Notes: generated by a model not told the origin, from the letters alone. Positions 44,289 to 53,819 are shown, counted from the stretch's first letter. The stretch is DNA of 64,000 nt from UBA9619 sp964630665 (GCA_964630665.1 CAZVVN010000008.1:10486-74485), one strand, 5' to 3'. Made by a program: numbers and translations.

Positions 44289-45740
44289 TCAGTCGTCGCG
44301 AGCGAGAAACGCGCTGACCCGGTCCATCAGCGGTTGTTTGTCATAAGTGTGATACAGCACCGACATCATGCGCACCGGATCACCAAAGAAAAACCGCTCG
44401 TAAAGCACCTGGCGGCCAGCAAACGCGCTGCAGGCGACATCCCAGGCCAACCGGAACAGCTTGATCCGGTCCCGGGCATTCCGGTTGGCTGCCACCATGT
44501 AGCGGTCAATGTCCTGTGCAATGGGACTCTCGAGCGCAGAATCCGGTGGGATCATCATCAGGCTGGAAGCGCTCAGTAACTGCAGGATCTCGACCATTCG
44601 CGGATACATTTTCGGAAAAATATTCCGGGCTGCATCCAGTGGTGCGCGGTCGGGACACATGACACCCCACTTGTCGATCTGTGCGTCGGCCTCTGCGGCC
44701 CGCAGGCAGGCTTTCATCAGTTCAAGATTGATCATGCACTCGGCGATCTTCTCCTGGACGTGCTGAAACTCGGTGGATCCCAGCGCCTCGGCTACCGAGC
44801 ATGCGATGCCGAGGACGAACTCGGACTTGCAGATGTTTTTGATCGCGACTTGCTGGGCCATGTGTGCCAGGCAACCGGTTTCCGGAAAATGCTGGCTGCA
44901 CAGGTCCGGGTCAGATTTGAGGAACACGCGGTCCCAGGGCACCAGAACATCATCGAAGACGACGATGGTATCCATCTCCTCGAAGCGCGAACCAAGCGGA
45001 TGATCGACCCGCGACTCACCGTAGGCGAGTGCCTCGCGGCAGATCAGCTTCATACCAGGCGTGTTGCAGGGAATGGTGAAAGCAAAGGCAAATGTTTTGC
45101 TGTCGGCCGCGGCCTTGAGAACAGTCGACGGAAATACCATGATCTCGTCCGCCAGCGGGCCCAGGGTCGCGAGTATGCGGGCACCCCGCACCACCATGCC
45201 GTCTTCATTTTCGTCGATGATCCGCAGCGCAATATCGGCACTCGGGTGGCCGCTGGCAGTGAGCGCCCGGTTGGACTGTGGATTGACCAGGGTATGGGTC
45301 ATGCACAGGTCGTTCTCACGGGCGTAGTCGTAGTAGCGTCGCGCATTTTCACCGAAGCGGGGATCGTTCCGGTTGTAGAACTCGGCTGCGGCGGCCGCTG
45401 CCATGATCTCTACGTTGATGTAGTCGGACGAGCGGCCCAGCATCCCGCCGCTGAACCGGGACCAGTGAAACATCATCCTGGAGCGTCGCTGCAGATCTTC
45501 CTGGGTACGCGGCGTAATGAACGAGAGGCCGACCCGGTCGCCGGTGGTGGGTGAGGCGTAGGTCATCTCATCACGCAGCGCGGGGTCGTGCTGCATGTCG
45601 TAAAGATGTGCCATAGACTGCGCGCAGCCCCGCAGAGCAGGGTGTGTGGTGACATCTTCGATACGCTCGTCGCCGAGCCAGATCTCTGCGGATCGATGCC
45701 GCAGTCCGTCGAGGTACTCGGCACCGGTTCGGGCACCCAT
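44289..45740 (-). CDS. 4-hydroxyphenylacetate 3-hydroxylase (HpaB) family FADH2-dependent monooxygenase
   Basis: A 483-residue HpaB/PvcC-type flavin monooxygenase large component: the N-terminal EYLDGLRHR segment, the DRVGLSFITPRTQEDLQRR block, CMTHTLVNPQSNR, and a C-terminal RDRIKLFRLAWDVACSAFAGRQVLYERFF block typical of the family. GAGGA lies ahead of the ATG. No HpaC-type flavin reductase is adjacent. A perfect 18-base palindrome lies 29 bases upstream of the start, so it is probably repressed by a MarR-like factor. It would hydroxylate a phenol; 4-hydroxybutyryl-CoA dehydratase is a distant relative, but the metal-cluster Cys set is not seen. Confidence 0.85.
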   Translation of the reverse strand: MGARTGAEYLDGLRHRSAEIWLGDERIEDVTTHPALRGCAQSMAHLYDMQHDPALRDEMTYASPTTGDRVGLSFITPRTQEDLQRRSRMMFHWSRFSGGMLGRSSDYINVEIMAAAAAAEFYNRNDPRFGENARRYYDYARENDLCMTHTLVNPQSNRALTASGHPSADIALRIIDENEDGMVVRGARILATLGPLADEIMVFPSTVLKAAADSKTFAFAFTIPCNTPGMKLICREALAYGESRVDHPLGSRFEEMDTIVVFDDVLVPWDRVFLKSDPDLCSQHFPETGCLAHMAQQVAIKNICKSEFVLGIACSVAEALGSTEFQHVQEKIAECMINLELMKACLRAAEADAQIDKWGVMCPDRAPLDAARNIFPKMYPRMVEILQLLSASSLMMIPPDSALESPIAQDIDRYMVAANRNARDRIKLFRLAWDVACSAFAGRQVLYERFFFGDPVRMMSVLYHTYDKQPLMDRVSAFLARDD

Positions 45741-45769
45741 GGTGTGTCCTCAGGTTCAGATAGAAAATT

Positions 45770-45787
45770 TATTTAACATGTTAAATA
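45770..45787. promoter_or_regulatory. Perfect 18-bp palindrome, likely operator of the HpaB-type gene
   Basis: TATTTAACATGTTAAATA is its own reverse complement. It sits 30 bases upstream of the HpaB-type ATG in an AT-rich patch of otherwise GC-rich DNA. Its form is typical of MarR-family operators. No regulator gene is in the window. Confidence 0.7.
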
Positions 45788-45962
45788 GTTCCACCTTGAT
45801 TCGCAACCCCCCTCATTACAGCTGGCCGTTCCGATAGAACACCATACAAACCGCACTCAGAAAGCACGGCCCTGTGATTGCGGTGACGGTTGAAGAAGAG
45901 CTGCAGCTGATGACGACAGGCCGAAGCATTGCTCGGGAATCTCCAGCGTAACGGCGCAAGGT

Positions 45963-45979
45963 TTCCTGTGAGACAGGAA
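45963..45979 (-). terminator. Short hairpin after the FAD oxidase gene
   Basis: TTCCTGT-GAG-ACAGGAA can pair over 7 bases with a 3-base loop just past the stop of the minus-strand FAD oxidase. There is no clear run of T after it, so it may end transcription only weakly. It lies in the 253-base gap between the FAD oxidase stop and the HpaB-type start; the only other notable element there is the palindrome at 45770. Confidence 0.3.
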
Positions 45980-45993
45980 TTAAGTCATGGCTA

Positions 45994-47286
45994 TCAGTTC
46001 AAGCGGTCCTTGATCTGGTAATAGCGTATCGTCGGTGCCAGGAACCAGGGGTTGCCACTGTACAGGGGGCGGGTCTGGAATCTCAGGCCATTCATGGCGA
46101 TCTCGGCGTCCGGCCGACCTGCCGCCTGCTGCCCCAGCCGGTGACCGAAGTAGCTGGCGAGACAGACCCCAGACCCGCAGTAGCCCATCGCGTAATAAAG
46201 ACCATGGTCTTCTCCCAGGTGAGGCAGTTTGTCGAAGGTGTAACCGACAAAGCCCATCCAGGAATGACTGATTTTTGCCTGGGCTAGTTGCGGGAAGATA
46301 CGCAGCATCTCCAGTCTCAGAGGTGGTGCGCTCCGCACTGGGTCGGTTTCCTTAACAGAGACCCGACCGCCAAACAGGATTCGCCTGCCATCCGGTGACG
46401 CTCGGAAATAGACCACCAGCTTGCGGGTATCGCTGATTACTCGATCATTGGGAATCAGCTGGCGGACAAGGGCGGGGTCCAGTAATTCGGTGGCCAGCAT
46501 GTAGCTGCCGATGGGAATGATCCGGCGCTGATGCCAGGGTGTCGCAGAGCCGGTGTAGCCACTGGTCGCAATGATTACCTTCGCGGCCCTGATCGGGCCT
46601 TGTTCCGTGATGACATCAAACCCTTCTCTCTTGCGATTGATCGACGCCACCTTGCAGTTGCCGATCACCTGGCAGCCGCTGGCCAGTGCGCGGTCGTACA
46701 ACCCATGGTGATAGCGGGCCGGATCCAGTGAGGCATGACTGTCGATCACCAGCCCGCCATGGTAGAAAGGGGAGTCGATCTCGGTGCCAAGATCCGTTTT
46801 CTCCACAAGGTGCCCGGCCCGCTCCAGGCCCTTGGCTTGATGATGAAATTCGTGCACCTGGCGCGCGAACTGCCGGGGACTGTGTGCGGCATGAAAGCGG
46901 CCGCAACGCCTGAAGTCACAGGCGATGGCTTCAGTCCCGATGAATTCGCCAATCCAGTCGAGTGCGTTGCGGGCCTCCCGGACAATGGCGTAAGCCCTGT
47001 CGTGGCCATACTTGCGGGACAGTTCGGCATAGTCTGGCTTGATCTCGCCACTCACCTGGCCGCCGTTTCTCGAACTGCAGCCCCAGCCGGCAGTTTCGGT
47101 ATCGACAATCACGGTGTTCAGACCGCTGCGTGCTGTCACCAGACCTGCATTCAGGCCGGTATAGCCTGAGCCGACGATCAGCACATCGACCTGGTCGGGG
47201 AGCGGTGCCACCTTGTTAATGGGTTGTGGCGTCCGATCCCACCAGTACGGTGCGTCCTTGAAATCGTCACTGAAAAGTTCATTCAC
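45994..47286 (-). CDS. FAD-dependent amine oxidoreductase (DadA/PuuB-like)
   Basis: A 430-residue DAO-family flavoprotein. The dinucleotide loop is VDVLIVGSGYTGLNAGL near residue 35, followed by SSRNGGQVSGEI; the C-terminal FAD contact is MGYCGSGVCLASYFG. The N-terminal YWWDRTP element is typical of PuuB/OrdL-like gamma-glutamylputrescine or methylated-glycine oxidases. The start is GTG at 47286, with AAGG ahead. It is divergent from soxB across 318 bases, suggesting a shared sarcosine or N-methyl-amino-acid programme. Confidence 0.88.
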   Translation of the reverse strand: MNELFSDDFKDAPYWWDRTPQPINKVAPLPDQVDVLIVGSGYTGLNAGLVTARSGLNTVIVDTETAGWGCSSRNGGQVSGEIKPDYAELSRKYGHDRAYAIVREARNALDWIGEFIGTEAIACDFRRCGRFHAAHSPRQFARQVHEFHHQAKGLERAGHLVEKTDLGTEIDSPFYHGGLVIDSHASLDPARYHHGLYDRALASGCQVIGNCKVASINRKREGFDVITEQGPIRAAKVIIATSGYTGSATPWHQRRIIPIGSYMLATELLDPALVRQLIPNDRVISDTRKLVVYFRASPDGRRILFGGRVSVKETDPVRSAPPLRLEMLRIFPQLAQAKISHSWMGFVGYTFDKLPHLGEDHGLYYAMGYCGSGVCLASYFGHRLGQQAAGRPDAEIAMNGLRFQTRPLYSGNPWFLAPTIRYYQIKDRLN

Positions 47287-47604
47287 GGTTGTTGACCTTG
47301 AGACTGGCTCCGCAACGTAGGTCGGTCTTTATAGCAGCTTTTCAAGCAACGTCTCAAAAGCAAAACTCGCTGGCTGGCGGTCGACACTGCGTCCGATCCC
47401 GGCGCTGCACTCACTCCGATATGTCGAGATATCACCGCGCTCTGGATTTCGCGGTACACTTTAGGTTGACTGGTGGTCCTGTATTGGCTCTTCTCGAGAC
47501 GTGATCCCGGAATAAAATGTGTCCACCAGACAGGCCCGCCCAATGTTGAATCGTTCCCTGATACCTGCAACCCATGGACTTCCGGCTCCGGAGAGTTTGA
47601 TCTT
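47287..47604. other. 318-base divergent region between FAD oxidase and soxB
   Basis: The soxB frame is open through part of it, but the sequence there does not look like protein and GGAGAG precedes the ATG at 47605. I see no RNA gene or repeat. It should contain both promoters; none could be placed with confidence. Confidence 0.4.
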
Positions 47605-48873
47605 ATGACGCGTTATTCTGCCTGGAGTGTTTTCTGGAACGGCTTGACCGGCCAGAAGAACTGGGATCGTGCCTGGCGCGACCCGGAGCCCCGGTCCGAG
47701 TACGACGTGCTGATCGTCGGGGCCGGCCTGCATGGTCTGGCTACTGCTTTTTACCTCGCCGAGAACCACGGTATTCGTAATGTTGCGGTGCTCGAGAAGG
47801 GCTGGCTGGGCAGCGGTAACGGTGGTCGTAACACGACGATCGTGCGGTCTAACTACATGCTGCCGGGCAACCGGCCGTTCTATGAACATTCTCTGAAACT
47901 GTGGGAGAACCTGAGTCACGAATTAAATTACAACGTGATGTTCAGTCAGAGGGCTCACGTGAGCCTGATCCACAGCCCGGCTGCCCGCGATGCCGCAGCA
48001 CGGCGCTACAACACTATGCGCCTGACCGATTCCGACGGTGAACTGTGGGACCTCGCGACGCTCAAGCGAAACATTCCTCATCTGAATTACGGTCCGGATG
48101 CCCGTTTCCCGATCATCGGGGCCACGGCGCAGCGCCGTGCCGGCAGCGCACGCCATGACGCGGTTGCCTGGGGTTACGCGCGTGCCGCAGATCAGCGTGG
48201 TGTCGATATCATCCAGAACTGTGAGGTCACCGGTGTGTTGCGCGAAAACGGTCGGGTGACAGGACTCGAAACGGGCCGGGGTGTGATTCGCGGGGACAAG
48301 ATCGGTTTTGCGGTCGCTGGCAATACCTCCAGACTCTGGCGGATGGCTGGCCTGGGTAAACTGCCGATCGAGACTCATAAGCTGCAGGCATTCGTCTCCG
48401 AGCCCTTGAAACCACTGCTCGACCAGGTGGTGGTGTTCGGCGTCGGTGGGGCCCACTTTTATATCTCGCAGTCCGACAAGGGCGGCATGGTCTTCGGCGG
48501 GGACCTCGACTGGTATAAGTCGTATGCCCAGCGTGGCAATCTGCCCATCGTTCAGGACGTCGCGGAATGCGCCACCTCGATCCTGCCGTGTCTGGCCCGT
48601 GTCCGGTTACTGCGTCACTGGTCCGGTGTCATGGACATGTCCATGGACGGTTCGCCGTTCATCTGCAAAACGCCGCTGGACAATCTTTACCTGAATGCCG
48701 GCTGGAACTACGGTGGTTTCAAAGCGAGCCCGGCGTCCGGCTGGTTCTTTGCCGATCTGATCGCCAATGATCGGCCGGATCCGGTGATCGCCCTGCACAA
48801 TCTCAAGCGCTTCGAGCAGGGGATCAACCTGGATGAGCGCGGCGCAGGGCCCGACCCCAAACGGCATGGATAA
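47605..48873 (+). CDS. soxB: Sarcosine oxidase beta subunit
   Basis: A 422-residue subunit with the FAD loop DVLIVGAGLHGLATAFYLAE near residue 33, GSGNGGRNTTIVRSNYM, and the C-terminal WSGVMDMSMDGSPFI and NAGWNYGGFKASPASG blocks. These are hallmarks of SoxB of heterotetrameric sarcosine oxidase. The enzyme demethylates sarcosine to glycine, passing the one-carbon unit to tetrahydrofolate and making hydrogen peroxide. First gene of soxBDAG. Confidence 0.94.
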   Translation: MTRYSAWSVFWNGLTGQKNWDRAWRDPEPRSEYDVLIVGAGLHGLATAFYLAENHGIRNVAVLEKGWLGSGNGGRNTTIVRSNYMLPGNRPFYEHSLKLWENLSHELNYNVMFSQRAHVSLIHSPAARDAAARRYNTMRLTDSDGELWDLATLKRNIPHLNYGPDARFPIIGATAQRRAGSARHDAVAWGYARAADQRGVDIIQNCEVTGVLRENGRVTGLETGRGVIRGDKIGFAVAGNTSRLWRMAGLGKLPIETHKLQAFVSEPLKPLLDQVVVFGVGGAHFYISQSDKGGMVFGGDLDWYKSYAQRGNLPIVQDVAECATSILPCLARVRLLRHWSGVMDMSMDGSPFICKTPLDNLYLNAGWNYGGFKASPASGWFFADLIANDRPDPVIALHNLKRFEQGINLDERGAGPDPKRHG

Positions 48874-48882
48874 GGACTCGGC

Positions 48883-49188
48883 ATGATCCGAATCGACTGC
48901 CCATTCTGCGGCGAACGCGATCACAGCGAATTTGCCTATGGCGGCGATGCGTCAGTCGAATATCCTGACCTGGACGCGCCGGTTGAGGTGTGGCTCGAAG
49001 CTGTCTTTCAGCGCGACAATATTGACGGTGTCCAGTTCGAGACCTGGCAGCACTTGCAGGGTTGCCGGATGTGGATCGTGGTCGAGCGCGACACTACGAC
49101 CCACGAGATACACAGTGCTCGCCCGGCGCACGATGGGATCGCCGGAGCCCTGGCCGGGGAGAAGAACCGCGGAGGTGGTGCCGGGTGA
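48883..49188 (+). CDS. soxD: Sarcosine oxidase delta subunit
   Basis: A 101-residue Zn-binding subunit with CPFCGERDHSEF at the N-terminus and the second half of the site in H-LQG-C (HxxxC), followed by RMW. Length and motif are diagnostic. It starts 9 bases after soxB, and its TGA overlaps the GTG of soxA. Confidence 0.93.
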   Translation: MIRIDCPFCGERDHSEFAYGGDASVEYPDLDAPVEVWLEAVFQRDNIDGVQFETWQHLQGCRMWIVVERDTTTHEIHSARPAHDGIAGALAGEKNRGGGAG

Positions 49189-52169
49189 GCGCCCGCCGGC
49201 TTGACAGAGGCGGTCGGATCGATCGCGCGATGCCCCTGAAGTTCACCTGGGACGGCCGGGCATACACCGGTTATGCCGGTGACACGCTGGCCTCGGCACT
49301 GTTGGCGGCAGGCGGGCGGGTGCTCGGTCGTAGTTTCAAGTACCACCGGCCCCGGGGCCTGATGTCGGCCGGAGTCGAGGAGTCCGGCGCGCTGGTCACG
49401 ATCGGCAGTGGGGCCCGGCGCGATCCGAACGTCAAGGCGACGACCCAGGAACTCTACGAAGGGCTGGTGGCCAGGGGCCAGAATGCCTGGCCCAGCGTGC
49501 GCTTTGACCTGGGTGCCGTCAATAGCCTGTTCAGTCGATTCTTTGCGGCCGGGTTCTATTACAAGACCTTCATGGGCATCCCGCCGTTTGAATGGGGAAG
49601 CGGGACCGGTATGTGGATGCGCTATGAAAAACTGATTCGGCGTGCCGCCGGGATGGGGGAAGTCTCGCGGGTGCCGGACCCTGACCATTACGAGCACGGC
49701 CATGCTTTCTGCGATGTACTGGTCGTCGGCGGCGGACCGGCGGGTCTGGCTGCTGCCAGGACCGCCAGGGATGCGGGCCTGGATGTGGTGCTGGTCGAGC
49801 AGGACAGCACACTCGGTGGAACCGATTTGTCTTTGCCGACTGATGCGCTGAAATCGGCGACCGGGCAGGCTGAAATGGAGGCCTCTGGTGTACGGGTGAT
49901 GACCCGGACCACGGCCTTTGGTCTTTACGACTGCGGTGTGGCCGGCCTGCTGGAACGGGTGACCGATCACCTGGCGGCTCCGCCGGATTATCTGCCCCGC
50001 CAACGCTTCTGGACGTTGCGGGCGAGGTACACCATCCTCGCGACCGGCGCCCTTGAGCGGCACATCGCCTTTGGTGACAACGATCGGCCCGGTGTGATGA
50101 CGGCCGCCGCCGGCCGCACCTACCTCAACCGCTTTGCTGTGCTGGCCGGTGAAAAGATCGTGATTGCGACCAACAACGATTCGGTCTACCAGGCCGCCGC
50201 CGAGTTTGCCGAGGCGGGTGCAGCTGTGACGTTGCTGGATGCGCGTCCGGCGACAACGGATGATCTTGCCAGTGCGGTCTTGGACAAAGGTGTGGATCTT
50301 CGCCCTGGTACCGCGGCACTGCAGGCACACGGCGCCGGCGGTGTTACGGCCTTGGACCTTGCAACGAGCGATGGTGGCAATTGGCGCGCCGGTTCGACCG
50401 AGAAGTGCGATCTGGTACTGGTCTCGGGCGGCTGGTCACCGGTAGTCAACCTGCTGTCGCATCGCGGTGTACGGCCTGTTTGGGACGCAGCCAATGCCTG
50501 TTTTCTGCCGGGGGAAACGAGCGAACCCGTGGCGGCTGCCGGGTCTGCTGCCGGCATCTGGGACACCGATGCGTGCGTCGCTTCGGGCGAGGCATCCGGT
50601 GATCGCGCAGCACAAGCGCTGGGGCGGAGCACAGCGAAGGTCAGTTCCCCGCTGAAGGGTGGCTGGATAACGCCCATCCAGCCGCTCTACGAAGTGCGCG
50701 TACCTGACCGCAAACTCAAAAGCTTTGTCGACCCGCAGCACGATGTGACGGCAGACGACGTGCGCCTCGCGCACCGTGAGGGCTACGTGTCAGTAGAGCA
50801 CCTCAAGCGCTACACCACGCTGGGCATGGCCACCGATCAGGGCAAGATGGGCAACATCATCGGCATCGCGCTGATGGCCGAGGCACTGGGCAGGGAGATT
50901 CCCGAGGTCGGCACGACCACGTTCAGGCCACCCTACACCCCGGTCAGCATCGGTGCGCTTAGAGGCAGAAGTGTAGGCAGTCATTTCAGACCCTTGCGAC
51001 GCACCCCCCTGCATGACTGGAACCTTGCGCAGGGCGGGACGATGACCGAAGCGGGGCTGTGGCAGCGACCCTGGTATTTTGCGCAGAACGGCGAGAGCCT
51101 GGCCGAGGCTTATGTGCGTGAGACAGCGACCACCCGCCGCAGCGTGGGCCTGTGCGACGTGACGTCGTTAGGCAAGATCTCGGTACAGGGACCCGACGCC
51201 ACAGTCTTTCTCAACCGGGTCTATTCGAATGCATTCGCCAAACTGCCGATCGGCAAGGCCCGTTACGGCATCATGCTGCGAGACGACGGAATCGTCATGG
51301 ACGACGGGACGACTTGGCGGTTGAGCGAGACCGATTACTTCATGACCACCACCACCGCACACGCTGCTCCGGTCATGGCCTGGCTGGAGGAATTGCTGCA
51401 GACCCGCTGGCCCGATCTCAAGGTCCATGTCACTTCGGTCTCGGAACAATGGGCGGGAATCGCGGTGGCCGGCCCACGATCGCGCGAGGTGCTTGAGGCC
51501 GCGGTCGGTGATCCGGCGATCGTGTCTAATGAAGCGTTTCCTTTCATGGGCGTGATCGAAACACATCTCACGGGGGAGATTCCATGCCGAATTGCGAGGA
51601 TCAGTTTTTCAGGTGAACTCGCCTACGAGATCTACGTGGCGTCGGACTATGGTCCGGCTGCGATGGACCTTGTCTGGGATCTTGCCCGACCGATGGACGG
51701 TTGTCTTTACGGGCTGGAAGCCCTGGGTGCGATGCGGATCGAGAAAGGCCATGTGACCGCTGCCGAACTCGATGGGCGGGTGACCATAGAAGATGCCGGC
51801 CTGGGTCGAATGGCATCGACTAAGAAGTCCTATATCGGCAGCACCTTGCGCCAGCGGCCAGAGCTGATGCGCGAAGACCGGCCCAGGCTGGTCGGGGTTT
51901 TCCCTGAGGACCGAGCCGAGACCTTTAATGCAGGCTCGATCCTCTGCGCAGCTGACAACGTGGCAGGACTGGGCGATGGCTGGATCACCGGCGTGACCCA
52001 CTCCCCGGAGTTGGGTCACTGGATCGGGCTGGGGTTTATTGCCGGGGGTCACGGTGCCTGGCACGGGAAGTCCGTGGTGGCCGCTGACCCGGTTCGTAAA
52101 GGCAACGTAGCGGTGGAGATTGTCTCACCGCACATGATCGACCCGGATGGAGAACGGCTGCATGGTTGA
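49185..52169 (+). CDS. soxA: Sarcosine oxidase alpha subunit
   Basis: A 994-residue subunit starting at GTG 49185, which overlaps the soxD stop (GTGA); GGAGG lies about 9 bases upstream. The N-terminus has the family's ferredoxin-like fold (FTWDGRAYTGYAGDTLASALLA) and RSFKYHRPRG, the middle a dinucleotide loop VVGGGPAGLAAA near residue 182, and the C-terminal 390 residues are the aminomethyltransferase (GcvT)-like folate domain (GLCDVTSLGKISVQGPDA). It is complete. It forms the tetramer with SoxB, SoxD and SoxG. Confidence 0.95.
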   Translation: MSARRLDRGGRIDRAMPLKFTWDGRAYTGYAGDTLASALLAAGGRVLGRSFKYHRPRGLMSAGVEESGALVTIGSGARRDPNVKATTQELYEGLVARGQNAWPSVRFDLGAVNSLFSRFFAAGFYYKTFMGIPPFEWGSGTGMWMRYEKLIRRAAGMGEVSRVPDPDHYEHGHAFCDVLVVGGGPAGLAAARTARDAGLDVVLVEQDSTLGGTDLSLPTDALKSATGQAEMEASGVRVMTRTTAFGLYDCGVAGLLERVTDHLAAPPDYLPRQRFWTLRARYTILATGALERHIAFGDNDRPGVMTAAAGRTYLNRFAVLAGEKIVIATNNDSVYQAAAEFAEAGAAVTLLDARPATTDDLASAVLDKGVDLRPGTAALQAHGAGGVTALDLATSDGGNWRAGSTEKCDLVLVSGGWSPVVNLLSHRGVRPVWDAANACFLPGETSEPVAAAGSAAGIWDTDACVASGEASGDRAAQALGRSTAKVSSPLKGGWITPIQPLYEVRVPDRKLKSFVDPQHDVTADDVRLAHREGYVSVEHLKRYTTLGMATDQGKMGNIIGIALMAEALGREIPEVGTTTFRPPYTPVSIGALRGRSVGSHFRPLRRTPLHDWNLAQGGTMTEAGLWQRPWYFAQNGESLAEAYVRETATTRRSVGLCDVTSLGKISVQGPDATVFLNRVYSNAFAKLPIGKARYGIMLRDDGIVMDDGTTWRLSETDYFMTTTTAHAAPVMAWLEELLQTRWPDLKVHVTSVSEQWAGIAVAGPRSREVLEAAVGDPAIVSNEAFPFMGVIETHLTGEIPCRIARISFSGELAYEIYVASDYGPAAMDLVWDLARPMDGCLYGLEALGAMRIEKGHVTAAELDGRVTIEDAGLGRMASTKKSYIGSTLRQRPELMREDRPRLVGVFPEDRAETFNAGSILCAADNVAGLGDGWITGVTHSPELGHWIGLGFIAGGHGAWHGKSVVAADPVRKGNVAVEIVSPHMIDPDGERLHG

Positions 52170-52722
52170 GCGCGCTTCCGCACTGGCTGGGCATTACTCT
52201 GCTACCCGTTTCGGTCAGGAGGGCGATCCCGGTGTCACGTTGTGCGAAGTGCCAGGCCTGGTGCTGCACCAGGTATCGGCCTGGCCGGAGACGCTCATCG
52301 CCGTGGCTGGCGAGGCGGCTCTGGCAGCGGGGTCGGCGGATGCACCAGGGCCAGGCCTGGCGTCTGTCGGTACCGCTGGGGCACTGTTGCGCGTCGAACC
52401 GCTCAAATGGTGGATCTACAAGGGCGAGGCGCCGCAACTACCGGCCGACACGGGGACGACCCTAGACCTCTCCCACGCTCGCAGCCACGTCAGGGTGAGC
52501 GGGCCCCAGGCGGCGACCTGCCTGAACCGCCATCTGCCGCTGGACCTGCGTGATGCCTTCTGCCCCATCGGGTCGGTGGTGTCCACCGCACTTCATCATG
52601 TGGGAATCACGCTGTGGCGCTCCGAGGACGGCTTCGAACTGTTTCTGCCACGTGGGTTTGCATTGTCTACGTGGGAAATATTGATCGAGACTGCGGCGCA
52701 ATTCGGTGCTCAAATAAGGTGA
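52162..52722 (+). CDS. soxG: Sarcosine oxidase gamma subunit
   Basis: A 186-residue subunit of the SoxG/GcvT-like fold. Its ATG lies inside the end of soxA (8-base overlap). LLRVEPLKWWI, DLSHARSHVRVSGP and LDLRDAFCPIGSV are the typical conserved points. It closes the sox set; the next gene, a ureohydrolase, follows after 92 bases instead of the folate genes (glyA, folD, purU) that often follow sox operons. Confidence 0.92.
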   Translation: MVERASALAGHYSATRFGQEGDPGVTLCEVPGLVLHQVSAWPETLIAVAGEAALAAGSADAPGPGLASVGTAGALLRVEPLKWWIYKGEAPQLPADTGTTLDLSHARSHVRVSGPQAATCLNRHLPLDLRDAFCPIGSVVSTALHHVGITLWRSEDGFELFLPRGFALSTWEILIETAAQFGAQIR

Positions 52723-52814
52723 CCGGCAACTGTTCAGTTAACCAGCCGGCTGGTCTCTCTGCGTGACGGGCGTGCAAGGAAACTCACCTGTGCTATGGCA
52801 CAACAAGCTGAACC

Positions 52815-53819
52815 ATGACTGACAAGGACCACAAGCCAATCCGGCTCAACCGACCTTTCGTCGGCATACCGTCTTTTCTGCGCTCGGAGATCTGCACGGA
52901 CCTGAATCAACTGGATGCGGATATTGCCGTTTTCGGTGTGCCGCACGATGAAGGATCGCCTTTTCTTGCCGGTTCCAGGATGGGGCCACGATCGATTCGT
53001 GAGCATTCCCTCCGGTTCGGTGCACAGGGCAGTATCTACGATCCTGAGACCGGCAGGCAGTACTTGGAGGAAGAACTCAGCCACGGTCTGATTGTCGATG
53101 CTGGTGATGTCGACGTGTGGCCGACCGAAGTGCGGACTACGTTCAAGAATGCGACGGAGATGACCCGCCAGATCCTTGCCCGCGGTGCTTTCCCGGTCAT
53201 GCTCGGCGGCGATCATGGAGTGACCTACCCGGTCGTGAGAGGATTCAGCCAGCCATTGCACGTCATGCACTTCGACGCCCACATCGACTACGCGCCGTTC
53301 ATCCATGACCTGCAGTTCACGAACGGTCATCCGTTCACCCACATCCGGCCTCTGCCGCATGTCGAGAGCCTGACCCAGATCGGGATCCGTAGCCTGCGCA
53401 GTGCCCGAAGTGAGATCCACGCCTCGATTGATGATGGTAACCGGGTCATTACCATGGGTGAGTTCCGAAAAATCGGTGGCCAGGGTGTTGCTGAGATCAT
53501 CCCCCAAGAGGCTGCTTGTTACATCAGCGTTGACATCGATGTGCTGGACATCTCGCTGGTGCCGGGTTGTGTGTCGGCAGAACCCAATGGTATGAACTAT
53601 GCCGAGTTGCGTGACACACTGGCTGCGTTGACTGCCCATGCCAACGTGATCGGCTTTGACCTTGTTGAGGTTAATCCTCAATTGGACGTGGGCACCGGTG
53701 TCACCTCTTATCTAGCGGCACATACGGTCATCGAGTTTCTGTGCATGCTGTGCAGCCAGCCGCGTTGGGCAGAACGCCGCGCCTGTCGAGCCCGGCGACG
53801 CTTGAGCCCCGGGCAATAG
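52815..53819 (+). CDS. Ureohydrolase (agmatinase/arginase family), canonical metal site
   Basis: A 334-residue ureohydrolase with all metal motifs: LGGDHG near residue 135, HFDAHID near 155, SVDIDVLD near 240; the Pro usual after DxDxxD is Ile here. It is the closest of the three to agmatinase/guanidinobutyrase by eye. It is co-directional with soxBDAG, 92 bases downstream of soxG, so guanidinoacetate-type or methylguanidino substrates are attractive. The C-terminal 20 residues are rich in Arg and Cys and may be non-conserved. Confidence 0.9.
   Translation: MTDKDHKPIRLNRPFVGIPSFLRSEICTDLNQLDADIAVFGVPHDEGSPFLAGSRMGPRSIREHSLRFGAQGSIYDPETGRQYLEEELSHGLIVDAGDVDVWPTEVRTTFKNATEMTRQILARGAFPVMLGGDHGVTYPVVRGFSQPLHVMHFDAHIDYAPFIHDLQFTNGHPFTHIRPLPHVESLTQIGIRSLRSARSEIHASIDDGNRVITMGEFRKIGGQGVAEIIPQEAACYISVDIDVLDISLVPGCVSAEPNGMNYAELRDTLAALTAHANVIGFDLVEVNPQLDVGTGVTSYLAAHTVIEFLCMLCSQPRWAERRACRARRRLSPGQ

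Noticed and set aside
49008..50330. 440-codon minus-strand frame opposite soxD/soxA
   Set aside because: It spans two real genes on the other strand and has the low-complexity composition of a shadow frame.
52734..53681. 315-codon minus-strand frame opposite the third ureohydrolase
   Set aside because: The plus strand encodes GGDH, DAHID and DIDVLD; the antisense product has no motif.
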